From the NCBI RefSeq assembly GCF_001650345.1, contig NZ_LVHF01000012.1, forward strand, positions 1,178,001-1,242,000: a stretch of DNA of 64,000 nt, given 5' to 3'. Of this stretch, positions 55,767-64,000 are shown piece by piece; position 1 is the first letter of the stretch, and every line of letters starts with the position of its first letter. The stretch is from Photobacterium jeanii (GTDB taxonomy: Bacteria > Pseudomonadota > Gammaproteobacteria > Enterobacterales > Vibrionaceae). Position numbers and translations under genes: made by a program. Below the pieces are notes generated by a model. It was given only the letters and a program-made list of their open reading frames with translations. It had not been told where the DNA came from and ran no database searches.

Positions 55767-56261
55767 CTATTGCATTACGAAGCCAGTAAATAACACACGC
55801 TCAACCACTTGTTGTCCTGAGACTTTCTGCAAAGCATTCTGTACTGATTGCAGTGCTTTTTCACGCAACTCAACACGCCCATTTGGGGTACGCAGTTCTT
55901 CAACCGTCGCAGCACCAAAGGTTTGCAACAGTGTACTTTCTAACAGCGGAATATGCTGTTTCGCGGTTTCTTCGTTGTCATCACCGCGTACCATCAGCTG
56001 CACTTTCACCTGTACCAAGCGATCACGTTTGTCGCCTGTAACATTAAAGATAAATGGCTGAGGGAGAGTGACATAGTACGCTGGCTCATTCTGAGCTGCT
56101 GTTGCTTGCGTTTGCTCAGACGCAACCTCAGGTTCTGGTACATCATCACCTAACATAAACCATGCGGCAGCACCGCCACCAGCCAGCAAGATAACGACCG
56201 CAGCAATAATGATGATCAGCTTCTTTTTGCTACCACTCGTTTCTTGTAATTCGTCAGCCAT
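55767..56261 (-). CDS. fliL: Flagellar basal body-associated protein FliL
   Basis: 164 residues. Short cytoplasmic start, one membrane helix (about 14-34, KLIIIIAAVVILLAGGGAAAW), an acidic Gln-rich linker, then the periplasmic stomatin-like domain with YYVTLPQPFIFNV. It rings the stator units and supports torque. It lies seven bases before fliM. Confidence 0.95.
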   Translation of the reverse strand: MADELQETSGSKKKLIIIIAAVVILLAGGGAAAWFMLGDDVPEPEVASEQTQATAAQNEPAYYVTLPQPFIFNVTGDKRDRLVQVKVQLMVRGDDNEETAKQHIPLLESTLLQTFGAATVEELRTPNGRVELREKALQSVQNALQKVSGQQVVERVLFTGFVMQ

Positions 56262-56322
56262 GTGAATCCTTTACTGTTTCTAAAACCTAAACCAATGCGA
56301 CTATTGTCATGTATTTTTGTCA

Positions 56323-58254
56323 TTAAGCATAGTAATCAACACCATCGTTTGAAGGCGTTGCATACATTTCTAGCGATTCGCCGTCACCCCAGTGACCGTC
56401 ACCTTGTTGCGAACCACCTTGTTGTCCACGACCAGAGCCACCTTGACCATCGGTTTGCTGCCCTTGCTGACCCGCAAAGTTTTGACCGTTACTGGCTTGG
56501 CGACTGGTATCTTGCTGAACCGAGGTCTGCGCTAATTGCACACCTTGCTGGTGCAATAGTTCGCGCAAACGTGGCATCGAGTGCTCTAGCAATTCACGCG
56601 TCTGGCTATTTGCTGCGGTAAATTGTAGCGATGCTTGATCCTGATTCATCGATAGTTTGATCTGAACCTTACCAAGCTCTGGCGGATCAAGGCGAATATC
56701 AACATGCTTTAAATTCTTCGACATCATGATATTCACTTTTTCAGCCAGCTCATCACCGCCCTGATCTTTACTCAACTGGATCGGGGTTTGCTGTGCTTGT
56801 GCGACTGCCTCTGCTCTTGCCATTTGCTGCATGGTTTGACTGCCCGCTGTTGCCGTTAAAGGCTGAGCGCCATCTTGCGCAGTAGCACGGGTAAGCTCTT
56901 GTGACTCATCACCCGCTACAGCATGCATTCCACCCGCGAGCATTGCAGCATTACGCAGCTCGACTGCCTCTTGCCCTTCTGCACCAAGGGAGTCAGCAGT
57001 TTCTCCGGCAAATGAGCCCGCCAATGAACCAGCTAACGCAGCGCTACTCGCACTGCCCTGTAACCTAGTACCGTCAGTCGCTGTAGTTGAAGCCCAAGGG
57101 ATGTGCGCTGTTGATGCTGCAGCTTGGTTAGCCATTGCAGCATTTGTTCGTGCTGTCACATCTGAGGCTAATGTACTATCAGCCACATTACCGCCAGCCA
57201 ACTTACTACCAATCAGCGCACCTTCTGTCACGCCATTGGCATTCATTGCAACTTGGCCAGAACCTGCGACGGCTTGACTCGTCGCGGTGGCATTAGATGC
57301 CGTTGCCAAATTAGCAGCGGATTCTGGCGTCATCGCAGATGCTACAGACGAGCCTGTCGTCTGAGGCGATCCCGCTTGAAGCGCACCTGCAGCAACAGCG
57401 GAACTAGCCGCAAAGCTATCGCCTTGCATATCTTGGCTCGCGTCAGAGTTGGGTAATGCTCCCTCAACACCTTCAGCCGAAGCAACAGTATTTTGTCCCA
57501 CCTGCGCTGAAGCCGCTGGCGAGAAAACATGAGCAAGCTGATTTTGTTGAGTCGCGTCATCAGTTAACTCACCTTGCTGCCCAGCAGTTTGACCTGTTGC
57601 CTTATCTGCAGCCAGCACTGAACCTGCTGGCAAACTCTTGCCTCCAGCTTCCTCCTTGCTAGCACCGTTGCCACTCACAGCAGCCGCCATTGCCTGCTGT
57701 TCACCTGTCATCGGCGAACCTTGCTGAAGAGAGGCTTGTTGCGAAGAAGCTTGCGGTGAAGAGCCCTGCTGCGGCAGTTGCTTATTCGCTGCATCTAACT
57801 GTTTTAAAAAAGCATCACCTTCATCCATCGCCTGCTTTTTATCACTCGCAGATGCGGACTCGTTAGTCGATGAAACTTGCTGATCTTGTCCCTTCATCGC
57901 ATCAGCGCTGAGCTCACCATCACTTACAAGCGATTCACCCTCTGCAGCCGTTACTTGCGACGCAGTGGTTTTACTATCGCCAGTTTCGCTAACATCAGCT
58001 TGATCTGATGCCACCTCATCTGGTGTGGTTACGTTCTTCTTAGAGCTACTTTCTAACGATGATGGATTAGCCGCTTGATCTAAATCAGATGCAAAGTCGC
58101 GCCCTGCTTCACTTTTAACTCCATCACCACTATTAGCCGTATCGCTTTTCGCCATCTTGCCCGTAGCATCAAGCTTAGCGCTATCAGCCGCCGGCTGAGC
58201 CGTCGCTTTTGAGGCAGAAGAAAAGTTAAAAGGCATCAAGTTAGATAAACTCAT
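56323..58254 (-). CDS. fliK: Flagellar hook-length control protein FliK
   Basis: 643 residues from ATG 58254 (an in-frame GTG lies six bases further out). It is dominated by a long Ser/Ala/Gln-rich disordered ruler region (about 15-510). The folded C-terminal domain (about 520-610) has KVNIMMSKNLKHVDIRLDPPELG-type sequence and SLQFTAANSQTRELLEHSMPRLRELLHQQG, the conserved FliK_C block that contacts FlhB, followed by a Gly/Gln-rich tail. It measures the hook and triggers the export switch. A sigma-54-like site lies 50 bases upstream. Confidence 0.93.
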   Translation of the reverse strand: MSLSNLMPFNFSSASKATAQPAADSAKLDATGKMAKSDTANSGDGVKSEAGRDFASDLDQAANPSSLESSSKKNVTTPDEVASDQADVSETGDSKTTASQVTAAEGESLVSDGELSADAMKGQDQQVSSTNESASASDKKQAMDEGDAFLKQLDAANKQLPQQGSSPQASSQQASLQQGSPMTGEQQAMAAAVSGNGASKEEAGGKSLPAGSVLAADKATGQTAGQQGELTDDATQQNQLAHVFSPAASAQVGQNTVASAEGVEGALPNSDASQDMQGDSFAASSAVAAGALQAGSPQTTGSSVASAMTPESAANLATASNATATSQAVAGSGQVAMNANGVTEGALIGSKLAGGNVADSTLASDVTARTNAAMANQAAASTAHIPWASTTATDGTRLQGSASSAALAGSLAGSFAGETADSLGAEGQEAVELRNAAMLAGGMHAVAGDESQELTRATAQDGAQPLTATAGSQTMQQMARAEAVAQAQQTPIQLSKDQGGDELAEKVNIMMSKNLKHVDIRLDPPELGKVQIKLSMNQDQASLQFTAANSQTRELLEHSMPRLRELLHQQGVQLAQTSVQQDTSRQASNGQNFAGQQGQQTDGQGGSGRGQQGGSQQGDGHWGDGESLEMYATPSNDGVDYYA

Positions 58255-58298
58255 AAACACTCATTATTACGAAGGAACTCATACTAAGCGGTAATCAA

Positions 58299-58314
58299 TG
58301 CAAAAATCATGCTC
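58299..58314 (-). promoter_or_regulatory. Sigma-54-like promoter upstream of fliK
   Basis: On the minus strand GAGCATGATTTTTGCA agrees with TGGCACGATTTTTGCA at 13 of 16 bases, with the -12 GC intact but the -24 GG read as AG. It sits in the 124-base fliJ-fliK gap. It could give an internal promoter within the long fliE-flhB operon. Confidence 0.4.
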
Positions 58315-58384
58315 AAACCGCCAAAGAAGCACAATAAATACGTTCTTCTATCCCCAAATAACATTATGGCTACTTGAGTAAGTG

Positions 58385-58834
58385 TTAATAAGTTTGCGTC
58401 ACCCGACGAGCAAACTGCAAAGTGGCAAATTCATCCATCATCTTTTGCTCTTGTTTATCGAGCATTGCCTTACGCTCTTGCTGCTTTTTCTCTAGCAACC
58501 ATTCTATCGAGCGTCGTTTTTTACGCATTTCATGCCAAAACTCGCTACAGTTTTTTACTTGTTCATCAAACTGAGCACCTGCCAGCTTTTGCTTAGCCAA
58601 GGTTTCATCAAGCTGAGTTAAGAATTTCTGTAAGTGGTTATAATTGCTAGCGGTTAACCCTTGCTGTCCTCGAGCAGAAAGCTGCTTACAGTAATCTAAG
58701 CGGTACTGCTCAATTTGCTGGAGCTGTACCAAATAATTATCCCGCTCGTTACGGGCATTACTGAGTGCCATCGACGCTTGATGCTCGTCTTCTTTGGCAC
58801 GTTCTAAAATAAGCTCTAAGGCACTGTTAGACAT
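58385..58834 (-). CDS. fliJ: Flagellar export chaperone/stalk protein FliJ
   Basis: 149 residues, nearly all coiled coil, rich in Gln, Glu, Lys and Arg (RAKEDEHQASMALSNARNE...). This is the usual form of FliJ, which inserts into the FliI hexamer like the gamma subunit of F-ATPase. It lies 15 bases after fliI. Confidence 0.93.
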   Translation of the reverse strand: MSNSALELILERAKEDEHQASMALSNARNERDNYLVQLQQIEQYRLDYCKQLSARGQQGLTASNYNHLQKFLTQLDETLAKQKLAGAQFDEQVKNCSEFWHEMRKKRRSIEWLLEKKQQERKAMLDKQEQKMMDEFATLQFARRVTQTY

Positions 58835-58849
58835 AGTTCACCACTTTCA

Positions 58850-60448
58850 TTATTGCCCGCTCAAGGTACTACGCAGCATGTTGACACACATCTGATACGG
58901 CACTGATTCTTTCATCTGCTGTTGCAAGAAGGCATCCAGCTTAGGCTTAAGAACAAACGCCTGATCAATCGTGGGATCCGTGCCCGGCTTGTAGGCACCG
59001 ATCGACACCAAGTCTTGGTTCTTACGGCAAATCGACAATACCTGGCGCACCGCTTTCGACATCAACATATGCTCATCATCGACAATCGCAGGCATAACAC
59101 GGCTTACCGAGCGCTCAACATCGATTGCAGGGTAATGACCGGCATCTGCCATCTCACGCGATAACACGATGTGACCATCGAGGATCGCACGTGACGCATC
59201 GGCAATCGGATCTTGTAAGTCATCACCTTCCGATAACACGGTAAAAAACGCGGTGATCGAACCTTGATGCTCGCCACCATTACCGGCGCGTTCAACTAGC
59301 GCAGGAAGCTTAGCAAATACCGACGGCGGATAACCTTTAGTGGCTGGCGGCTCACCCACCGACAGCGCAATCTCACGCTGAGCCTGAGCAAAACGGGTTA
59401 ACGAGTCCATCAACAACAACACATCTAAGCCTTGGTCACGGAAATACTCCGCAATGGTGAGTGCGGTCTGACAGCCTTTCAAACGCATCAGAGGTGAAGC
59501 ATCGGCAGGTGCCGCCACCACCACAGAGCGGGCACGCCCCTCTTCACCTAAAATCTCATCAATAAATTCTTTAACTTCGCGGCCACGCTCACCAATCAAA
59601 CCCACAACCACCACTTGTGCCGTGGTACCGCGCGTCATCATGCCCAAGGTCACCGATTTACCAACACCAGAGCCCGCAAACAGACCAATCCGCTGCCCTT
59701 TACCTACGGTCAATAAGCCGTTGATAGCTTTAAGCCCAACATCAAGTGGTTCTTTGATTGGTTTTCTCGCTAACGGGTTAATTGGCTCGGCATTAAAAGA
59801 TGCGCGCTGTTCGGTATAGATCTCACCTTGTCCATCGAGCGGATTACCAACACCATCGATGACACGCCCTAGCAACTCCATACCAACAGGCAAACCTGCC
59901 GCTTCGGTAATTGGCGTCACTTTAGCGCCCGGCATCACCCCTGTTAGCTGCTCGCTTGGCATCAAAAACAAGGTTTCACCAGAAAAACCAACCACTTCCG
60001 CTTCAATTTCACCTTGCAAGGTTTCAACCTTACAGAGACTACCAACAGGTGCCCGGCAGCCGATGGCTTCCAAGGTCAAACCAACCACGCGTACTAAGCG
60101 ACCGGATGCAACCGGCTTCGACGACAAGCCTTGGGTTTTATAACGCCCTAGCTTTTGCGACAAACTGGTAGTAAGTGGGAGTTCTGGAATCGCAAACTCA
60201 GGTAACGGTGGCACGCTGATAGCGGGCATCTCATGCCCATCAGTGAAAGCGGTTTGTGTTACCTCAGGTGTTGACTCAAACGCAGGTGCGGGTACAGATG
60301 AGTCCTCAGCCATTGGTGGGGCGTCAAATGCATCTGAAGTTTGTATCGGTTGCTGTTCGATATGAGGCGCATCACCGTAAGTCGTTTCGACAAATTGTGG
60401 CTCTGCACCGCCCGCTGGCATCGACGGGTCTTGGGTGTTGGAAGACAT
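58850..60448 (-). CDS. fliI: Flagellar export ATPase FliI with an unusual N-terminal extension
   Basis: 532 residues. The F1-beta-like core has [15 protein letters not shown] (Walker A, about 254-268) and [18 protein letters not shown]. The start ATG overlaps the fliH stop (TAATG), which supports the full-length reading. The first 90 residues, acidic and Pro/Ser/Ala-rich (for example [14 protein letters not shown]), have no match in the usual ~440-residue FliI; the conserved start of the family (LGRYKTQG...) comes only near residue 100. The core function, driving unfolding and export of flagellar proteins with FliH/J, is clear. Confidence 0.95.
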   Translation of the reverse strand: MSSNTQDPSMPAGGAEPQFVETTYGDAPHIEQQPIQTSDAFDAPPMAEDSSVPAPAFESTPEVTQTAFTDGHEMPAISVPPLPEFAIPELPLTTSLSQKLGRYKTQGLSSKPVASGRLVRVVGLTLEAIGCRAPVGSLCKVETLQGEIEAEVVGFSGETLFLMPSEQLTGVMPGAKVTPITEAAGLPVGMELLGRVIDGVGNPLDGQGEIYTEQRASFNAEPINPLARKPIKEPLDVGLKAINGLLTVGKGQRIGLFAGSGVGKSVTLGMMTRGTTAQVVVVGLIGERGREVKEFIDEILGEEGRARSVVVAAPADASPLMRLKGCQTALTIAEYFRDQGLDVLLLMDSLTRFAQAQREIALSVGEPPATKGYPPSVFAKLPALVERAGNGGEHQGSITAFFTVLSEGDDLQDPIADASRAILDGHIVLSREMADAGHYPAIDVERSVSRVMPAIVDDEHMLMSKAVRQVLSICRKNQDLVSIGAYKPGTDPTIDQAFVLKPKLDAFLQQQMKESVPYQMCVNMLRSTLSGQ

Positions 60449-61248
60449 TAAGCAGCTCCGGGAGGCTGCTGGTTAACACCTTGAAATTGTTGCAGCAATT
60501 GGCGAATGCGATCTTCCATTAGGAAATCAACACTAGAATCACCAGAGCTCACTTGAAGATCGCCACGGTTCATTGCAGGCTCAGCTTGCAGTTGCCATTG
60601 ACGGTTAGCCAGATCATCTTCGCTGTAAGCATCGCGAATAATCGCTAGATCTTCAGGGTGCAATTGCAGGGTAATACTACGCCCTGCGATAGGAAGGGCG
60701 GAAACCACTTCACGCACCGTTTGGAGAATCACTTGTGGGTTAGTTTGCACTTCAACGCGGATCAGCTCTTTCGCTAACGCGACCACCATATTCACCACTT
60801 GGCTTTCGACCTCAACATCCATCTGCTGAAGTGGGGCTGCCAGCTTTTCAATCACGCTTGCCAAGGCAGACACATGCTCGGTGATCACTTGCTGACCTTG
60901 TGCGATCCCTTCTGCTAAACCTTGCTCACGCCCTTCGAGCAAACCAGCTTCAAGTCCGGCTTGTTTACCGACTTCAAAACCTTCGTCGTGACCGGCACTA
61001 CGCCCCTCTGCCACCCCTTCTTCGTAGGCAGATTGACGGATTTCATCTAAATCTGCCGCCGTTAATGGCGGTGGACCCGGCTCTTCTTCCGGCTCCAGCG
61101 GCTCAGGCTCCCACTGCGGATCATAGTTAATGGCGTTATCGCGCGGCTCCAGCTGCTCATCGGCATAATCTGGGAATGCCCAACGCTCAAGCTCTTGTGC
61201 TTGGTGTTCGGTAACGCGTAAAAAGCCGCGACGGCGCTCAATGGTCAT
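60448..61248 (-). CDS. fliH: Flagellar assembly protein FliH
   Basis: 266 residues. An N-terminal region with aromatic residues (WAFPDY) binds FlhA/FliN; an acidic proline stretch ([15 protein letters not shown]) is followed by glycine-repeat helices ([20 protein letters not shown]...), the GxxxG pattern known in FliH, and a C-terminal V-ATPase-E-like domain that binds FliI. It inhibits and docks FliI. Confidence 0.94.
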   Translation of the reverse strand: MTIERRRGFLRVTEHQAQELERWAFPDYADEQLEPRDNAINYDPQWEPEPLEPEEEPGPPPLTAADLDEIRQSAYEEGVAEGRSAGHDEGFEVGKQAGLEAGLLEGREQGLAEGIAQGQQVITEHVSALASVIEKLAAPLQQMDVEVESQVVNMVVALAKELIRVEVQTNPQVILQTVREVVSALPIAGRSITLQLHPEDLAIIRDAYSEDDLANRQWQLQAEPAMNRGDLQVSSGDSSVDFLMEDRIRQLLQQFQGVNQQPPGAA

Positions 61249-61294
61249 TTACGCATTCCTCATTTGAAAATAGTTAGTTTGTGAAGGTGTTGAA

Positions 61295-62341
61295 TTACAA
61301 GAATTCATCACCGCCACCACCCGACAGCATTAGCTCACCGGCATCAGCCAAGCGACGTGCAATAGATAGAATTTCTTTCTGTGCCGACTCCACGTCAGCA
61401 ACACGGATTGGTCCCATGGCTTCAAGATCGTCTTGTAGCATTTCAGCGGCACGTTTCGACATATTACGAAGAATTTTATCGCGTAGCATATCATCAGCAC
61501 CTTTAAGGGCTTTCTGCAATAGCTCTTGCGGTACATCACGCAGTAGCGCTTGGATACCACGATCATCCACTTCCGCAAGGTTGTCGAACACGAACATCAG
61601 ATCTTGGATTTGGGTTGCCATGTCTTCATCGTTATCGCGGATCTGATCCATCAACAAGCCTTCAACATTGTTGTCGAGGTAGTTCATGATTTCTGCCGCA
61701 GCTTTCAGGCCACCAATTTTCGCAGCTTGGGCACCCGCTTGACCTGCGAACTGTTTCTCCATGATGTCGTTCAACTCATGCAGTGCCGCTGGCTGAACTT
61801 CTTCAAGGTTGGCAATACGCATCATCAAGTCGAGACGAACACGTTCAGGGAACTGAGACAGGATTTCTGCAGATTGTTCAGGCTCAAGGTACGACAGAAC
61901 GATAGTTTGGATCTGCGGGTGCTCATTAAGAATGATGCTTGCCACCTGACGTGGATCCATCCATTTCAATGAATCTAGACCACGGGAACCGCTGCCCATC
62001 AAGATCTGATCAACCAAGTTATTGGCTTTATCTTCACCTAGCGCCGCAACTAGGGCATTACGCACAAAGTCTTCGCTGCCCATACCAATGCTGGTGTACT
62101 TCTGGATATCTTCCAGAAAATGACGGTGAACGGCAGACAGCTTCTCTTGGCTCAAATCAGCCATACTCGCCATGATGCCACCCACACGTTGAACTTGTTT
62201 AGGTTCAAGGTGACGGATAATACTCGCCGCATCTTGCTCGCTTAAACTCAGGAGCAAAATCGCAGCTTTTTCAGTACCCGATAAGCTGGTTACGTCGAAT
62301 TTTTTTTCGTCTACTTTAGCGACTTCATCAGCCATCTTCAT
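61295..62341 (-). CDS. fliG: Flagellar motor switch protein FliG
   Basis: 348 residues. The N-terminal domain (LSGTEKAAILLLSL, about 19-32) binds FliF; the middle domain has EHPQ (ILNEHPQIQTIVLSYL) and a C-terminal torque domain with VFDNLAEVDDRGIQALL and its charged helix DMLRDKILRNMSKRAAEML. It turns stator force into rotation. It overlaps fliF by 14 bases; a second ATG lies at 62335. Confidence 0.97.
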   Translation of the reverse strand: MKMADEVAKVDEKKFDVTSLSGTEKAAILLLSLSEQDAASIIRHLEPKQVQRVGGIMASMADLSQEKLSAVHRHFLEDIQKYTSIGMGSEDFVRNALVAALGEDKANNLVDQILMGSGSRGLDSLKWMDPRQVASIILNEHPQIQTIVLSYLEPEQSAEILSQFPERVRLDLMMRIANLEEVQPAALHELNDIMEKQFAGQAGAQAAKIGGLKAAAEIMNYLDNNVEGLLMDQIRDNDEDMATQIQDLMFVFDNLAEVDDRGIQALLRDVPQELLQKALKGADDMLRDKILRNMSKRAAEMLQDDLEAMGPIRVADVESAQKEILSIARRLADAGELMLSGGGGDEFL

Positions 62342-64000
62342 TTACCCAAGTTTTCACAACCTGAGCGGCAAGATCAGGTTCATTTGCAACCAAGGCACGT
62401 ACAGCTTTCAGCAAGTCTTCATCTTTGTGTAGGTTCGGTAAATCCAACCCACTGCTTAACTCAAAGCCATCCGCACCATCTAATTCCGATCCAATCAGGC
62501 TGAGATCACCATCTTGCGCCACAATCGGCAGGCCATTTTCATCCAACGGCGTACCATCCGAAGCCTGATTTGGGTATAGCAGTTTGCGCATCGCAGGGCG
62601 TACCAAGGTGATCAAGACCACCACGATAACCAGTGCCGCTGCCAACCAACGTACCCAAGTGTTAAAGTTTTCGTGTTCCCAAATCGGTAGATCAGCCAAG
62701 GCTTGTTCTTCTGGCTGAGCAAACGGCACAGCAATCACTTCCAACATATCGCCACGCAGCTCAGAGAAACCAACACCTCCCATCAACAAGCGGCGGATCT
62801 TCGCCAGTTCAGCTTCGCTCACTGGCACACGCATCATCTCGCCCGTTTCGGGGTTCGTCACTTGTTTGTAGTCCACCGCAACCGAAACAGTCTGGCGGCT
62901 GATCACCCCGGTTTGCGCACGCTTGTGGCTAATCGTGGTATCTAGTTCATAGTTACGTGTCGCTTCGCGGTGCACGCGTCCATCACCCGAACCTTTGCCC
63001 GATTGTAAATCACGTACATCTTGTGGAATTGAAGCATCCGCTGGCGGCTGGTTACTCAAAGCACCAGGAATACCCGCCACAATGTTACCGTTGTTGTAAT
63101 CTTCCAGCGTGTATTCACTGCGGGTGGACTGCGCATTCGGGTCGAACTTCTTGCGGGTTTCTTCTAACGCGCTGAAGTCCATCGACACATCGACTTGCGA
63201 GGTGTAGTTACCCAAGCCCAACACAGGGATCAAAATAGAGTCGATTTTTTCACGCAGCGCCTGTTCTTGCTTACGCTCGTACTCGTATTCTTTGCGTTTA
63301 GCGGTTGCCGATGGGTCTTCGGTACCTGAACTTAGCAAACGACCGTGTTGGTCGGTTACTGTCACTCGGCTTGGTTTCAAGCTTGGTACTGCCGTTGCCA
63401 CCATATCGACAATCGAGTCAACTTCTTGCTGTTTAAGCGATGTATTCGATGACAAGGTAAGGAAAACAGTCGCAGTCGCTTCTTGATTGTGACGAACAAA
63501 CACACTGTGCTTAGGCGTTGCTAGCAACACTTGTGCTTTACGAACATGACGGATTTGTTCAATTGCGCGGGCAAGTTGACGCTCGCGGCTCAGCTTCAAA
63601 CGTTCTTGTTCAAGACGCTGTGAAACCCCAAACCCCATGTCTTGCAACAAAATGTCATCGCCTTCAGCGACAGGCGTATTCAAACCAGCACGTGAAAGCT
63701 CCAACTTAATGGATGAATAGTTGTCACTTTGCACTCGAATGGTGTTGCCATCGAGCTTATAAGGGATTTGCTTTTGGTCGAAATGATCAAGAATTGGGAT
63801 CAGCTCTTCGGTCTCATAAGTGCCCAAAGGACGCATTTCTGGCTCTTTGATCCACATGACAACCATCACAATCAAAGCAACACAGATAGCAACAGAAAGC
63901 ACCAGGATCACTTGACGAAGCAAATCGAGGTTGCCGAGTAGACCGTCAACCTTCGAGACACTTTTTTCTTCAAGATCCGGATTTTGCAGCTCGAGTTCAC
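62328..64000 (-). CDS. fliF: Flagellar MS-ring protein FliF (N-terminus beyond the window)
   Basis: The frame stays open to the right edge, so the start is outside; 557 residues are visible, including ELQNPDLEEKSVSKVDGLLG before the first helix. Two membrane helices (one near the visible N-terminus, RQVILVLSVAICVALIVMVV, and one at WVRWLAAALVIVVVLITLV near the C-terminus) flank the large periplasmic ring-building region. The cytoplasmic C-terminus, ending LAAQVVKTWVNEDG, binds FliG. A TTG at 63923 is not the real start. It forms the ring at the base of the flagellum. Confidence 0.96.
   Translation of the reverse strand, partial: ELELQNPDLEEKSVSKVDGLLGNLDLLRQVILVLSVAICVALIVMVVMWIKEPEMRPLGTYETEELIPILDHFDQKQIPYKLDGNTIRVQSDNYSSIKLELSRAGLNTPVAEGDDILLQDMGFGVSQRLEQERLKLSRERQLARAIEQIRHVRKAQVLLATPKHSVFVRHNQEATATVFLTLSSNTSLKQQEVDSIVDMVATAVPSLKPSRVTVTDQHGRLLSSGTEDPSATAKRKEYEYERKQEQALREKIDSILIPVLGLGNYTSQVDVSMDFSALEETRKKFDPNAQSTRSEYTLEDYNNGNIVAGIPGALSNQPPADASIPQDVRDLQSGKGSGDGRVHREATRNYELDTTISHKRAQTGVISRQTVSVAVDYKQVTNPETGEMMRVPVSEAELAKIRRLLMGGVGFSELRGDMLEVIAVPFAQPEEQALADLPIWEHENFNTWVRWLAAALVIVVVLITLVRPAMRKLLYPNQASDGTPLDENGLPIVAQDGDLSLIGSELDGADGFELSSGLDLPNLHKDEDLLKAVRALVANEPDLAAQVVKTWVNEDG

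Noticed and set aside
63921-63923. TTG at 63923 as the fliF start
   Set aside because: The frame continues upstream to the window edge with sequence typical of the FliF cytoplasmic N-terminus, so the gene is cut by the window.

Overview
The window is a contiguous piece of a gammaproteobacterial chromosome, almost certainly Vibrionaceae (Vibrio/Photobacterium-like; the species cannot be fixed by eye). The evidence is the single-polar-flagellum gene order, with flhF, flhG and fliA followed by cheY-cheZ-cheA-cheB-parC-parP-cheW, a complete ccmABCDEFGHI operon next to it, prmB/smrB, sixA, fadIJ and tandem fadL. I see no rRNA, tRNA, insertion sequence, prophage or CRISPR array.

Layout. (1) 1-6914, minus strand: a probable iron operon behind a Fur-like site. 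It encodes a large secreted protein of unknown family, a small cytochrome b, an FTR1 iron permease, a UDP-galactopyranose-mutase/protoporphyrinogen-oxidase-like FAD enzyme, a small secreted protein, and a GT39-type membrane glycosyltransferase that runs off the left edge. (2) 7279-8953: a DecR-like Lrp regulator divergent from a cysteine-synthase-fold PLP enzyme, with a perfect palindrome between them; probably cysteine detoxification. (3) 9110-18257: queC behind a structured leader, a POTRA-less Omp85-like barrel plus a second barrel protein, prmB/smrB, a lipoprotein, sixA and an M16 protease. (4) 18360-26782: fadIJ under a FadR-like operator, a candidate sRNA, an ECF sigma/anti-sigma pair and two fadL genes. 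(5) 27115-35817: a secreted hypothetical protein, mlaA, and the ccm operon for cytochrome c maturation. (6) 35927-64000: the motility block. A FliK-like plus FlhB-C-terminal-like gene pair on the plus strand is followed by a continuous minus-strand run. In transcription order that run is fliF (partial), fliG-fliR, flhB, flhA (behind a sigma-54 promoter), flhF, flhG, fliA, then the polar chemotaxis genes and a DUF2802 gene.

How the genes work together. The flagellar block holds the MS ring and switch (FliF, G, M, N), the export gate (FlhA, FlhB, FliO, P, Q, R) with its ATPase complex (FliH, I, J), hook-length control, polar placement and number control (FlhF/FlhG), late-gene transcription (FliA) and the chemotaxis array with its ParC/ParP polar positioning. 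Three proteins share one short acidic peptide type: the FliM N-terminus, the CheZ C-terminus, and three copies in the CheA linker. This suggests extra CheY docking sites on CheA.

The most novel-looking items are the FTR1 operon with its unrecognised 673-residue partner, the CheA triple repeat, the sRNA candidate between fadI and the ECF sigma gene, the queC leader RNA, the stand-alone FlhB-C protein beside an FlhB carrying NPEH instead of NPTH, and the in-frame hexanucleotide repeats in parP.
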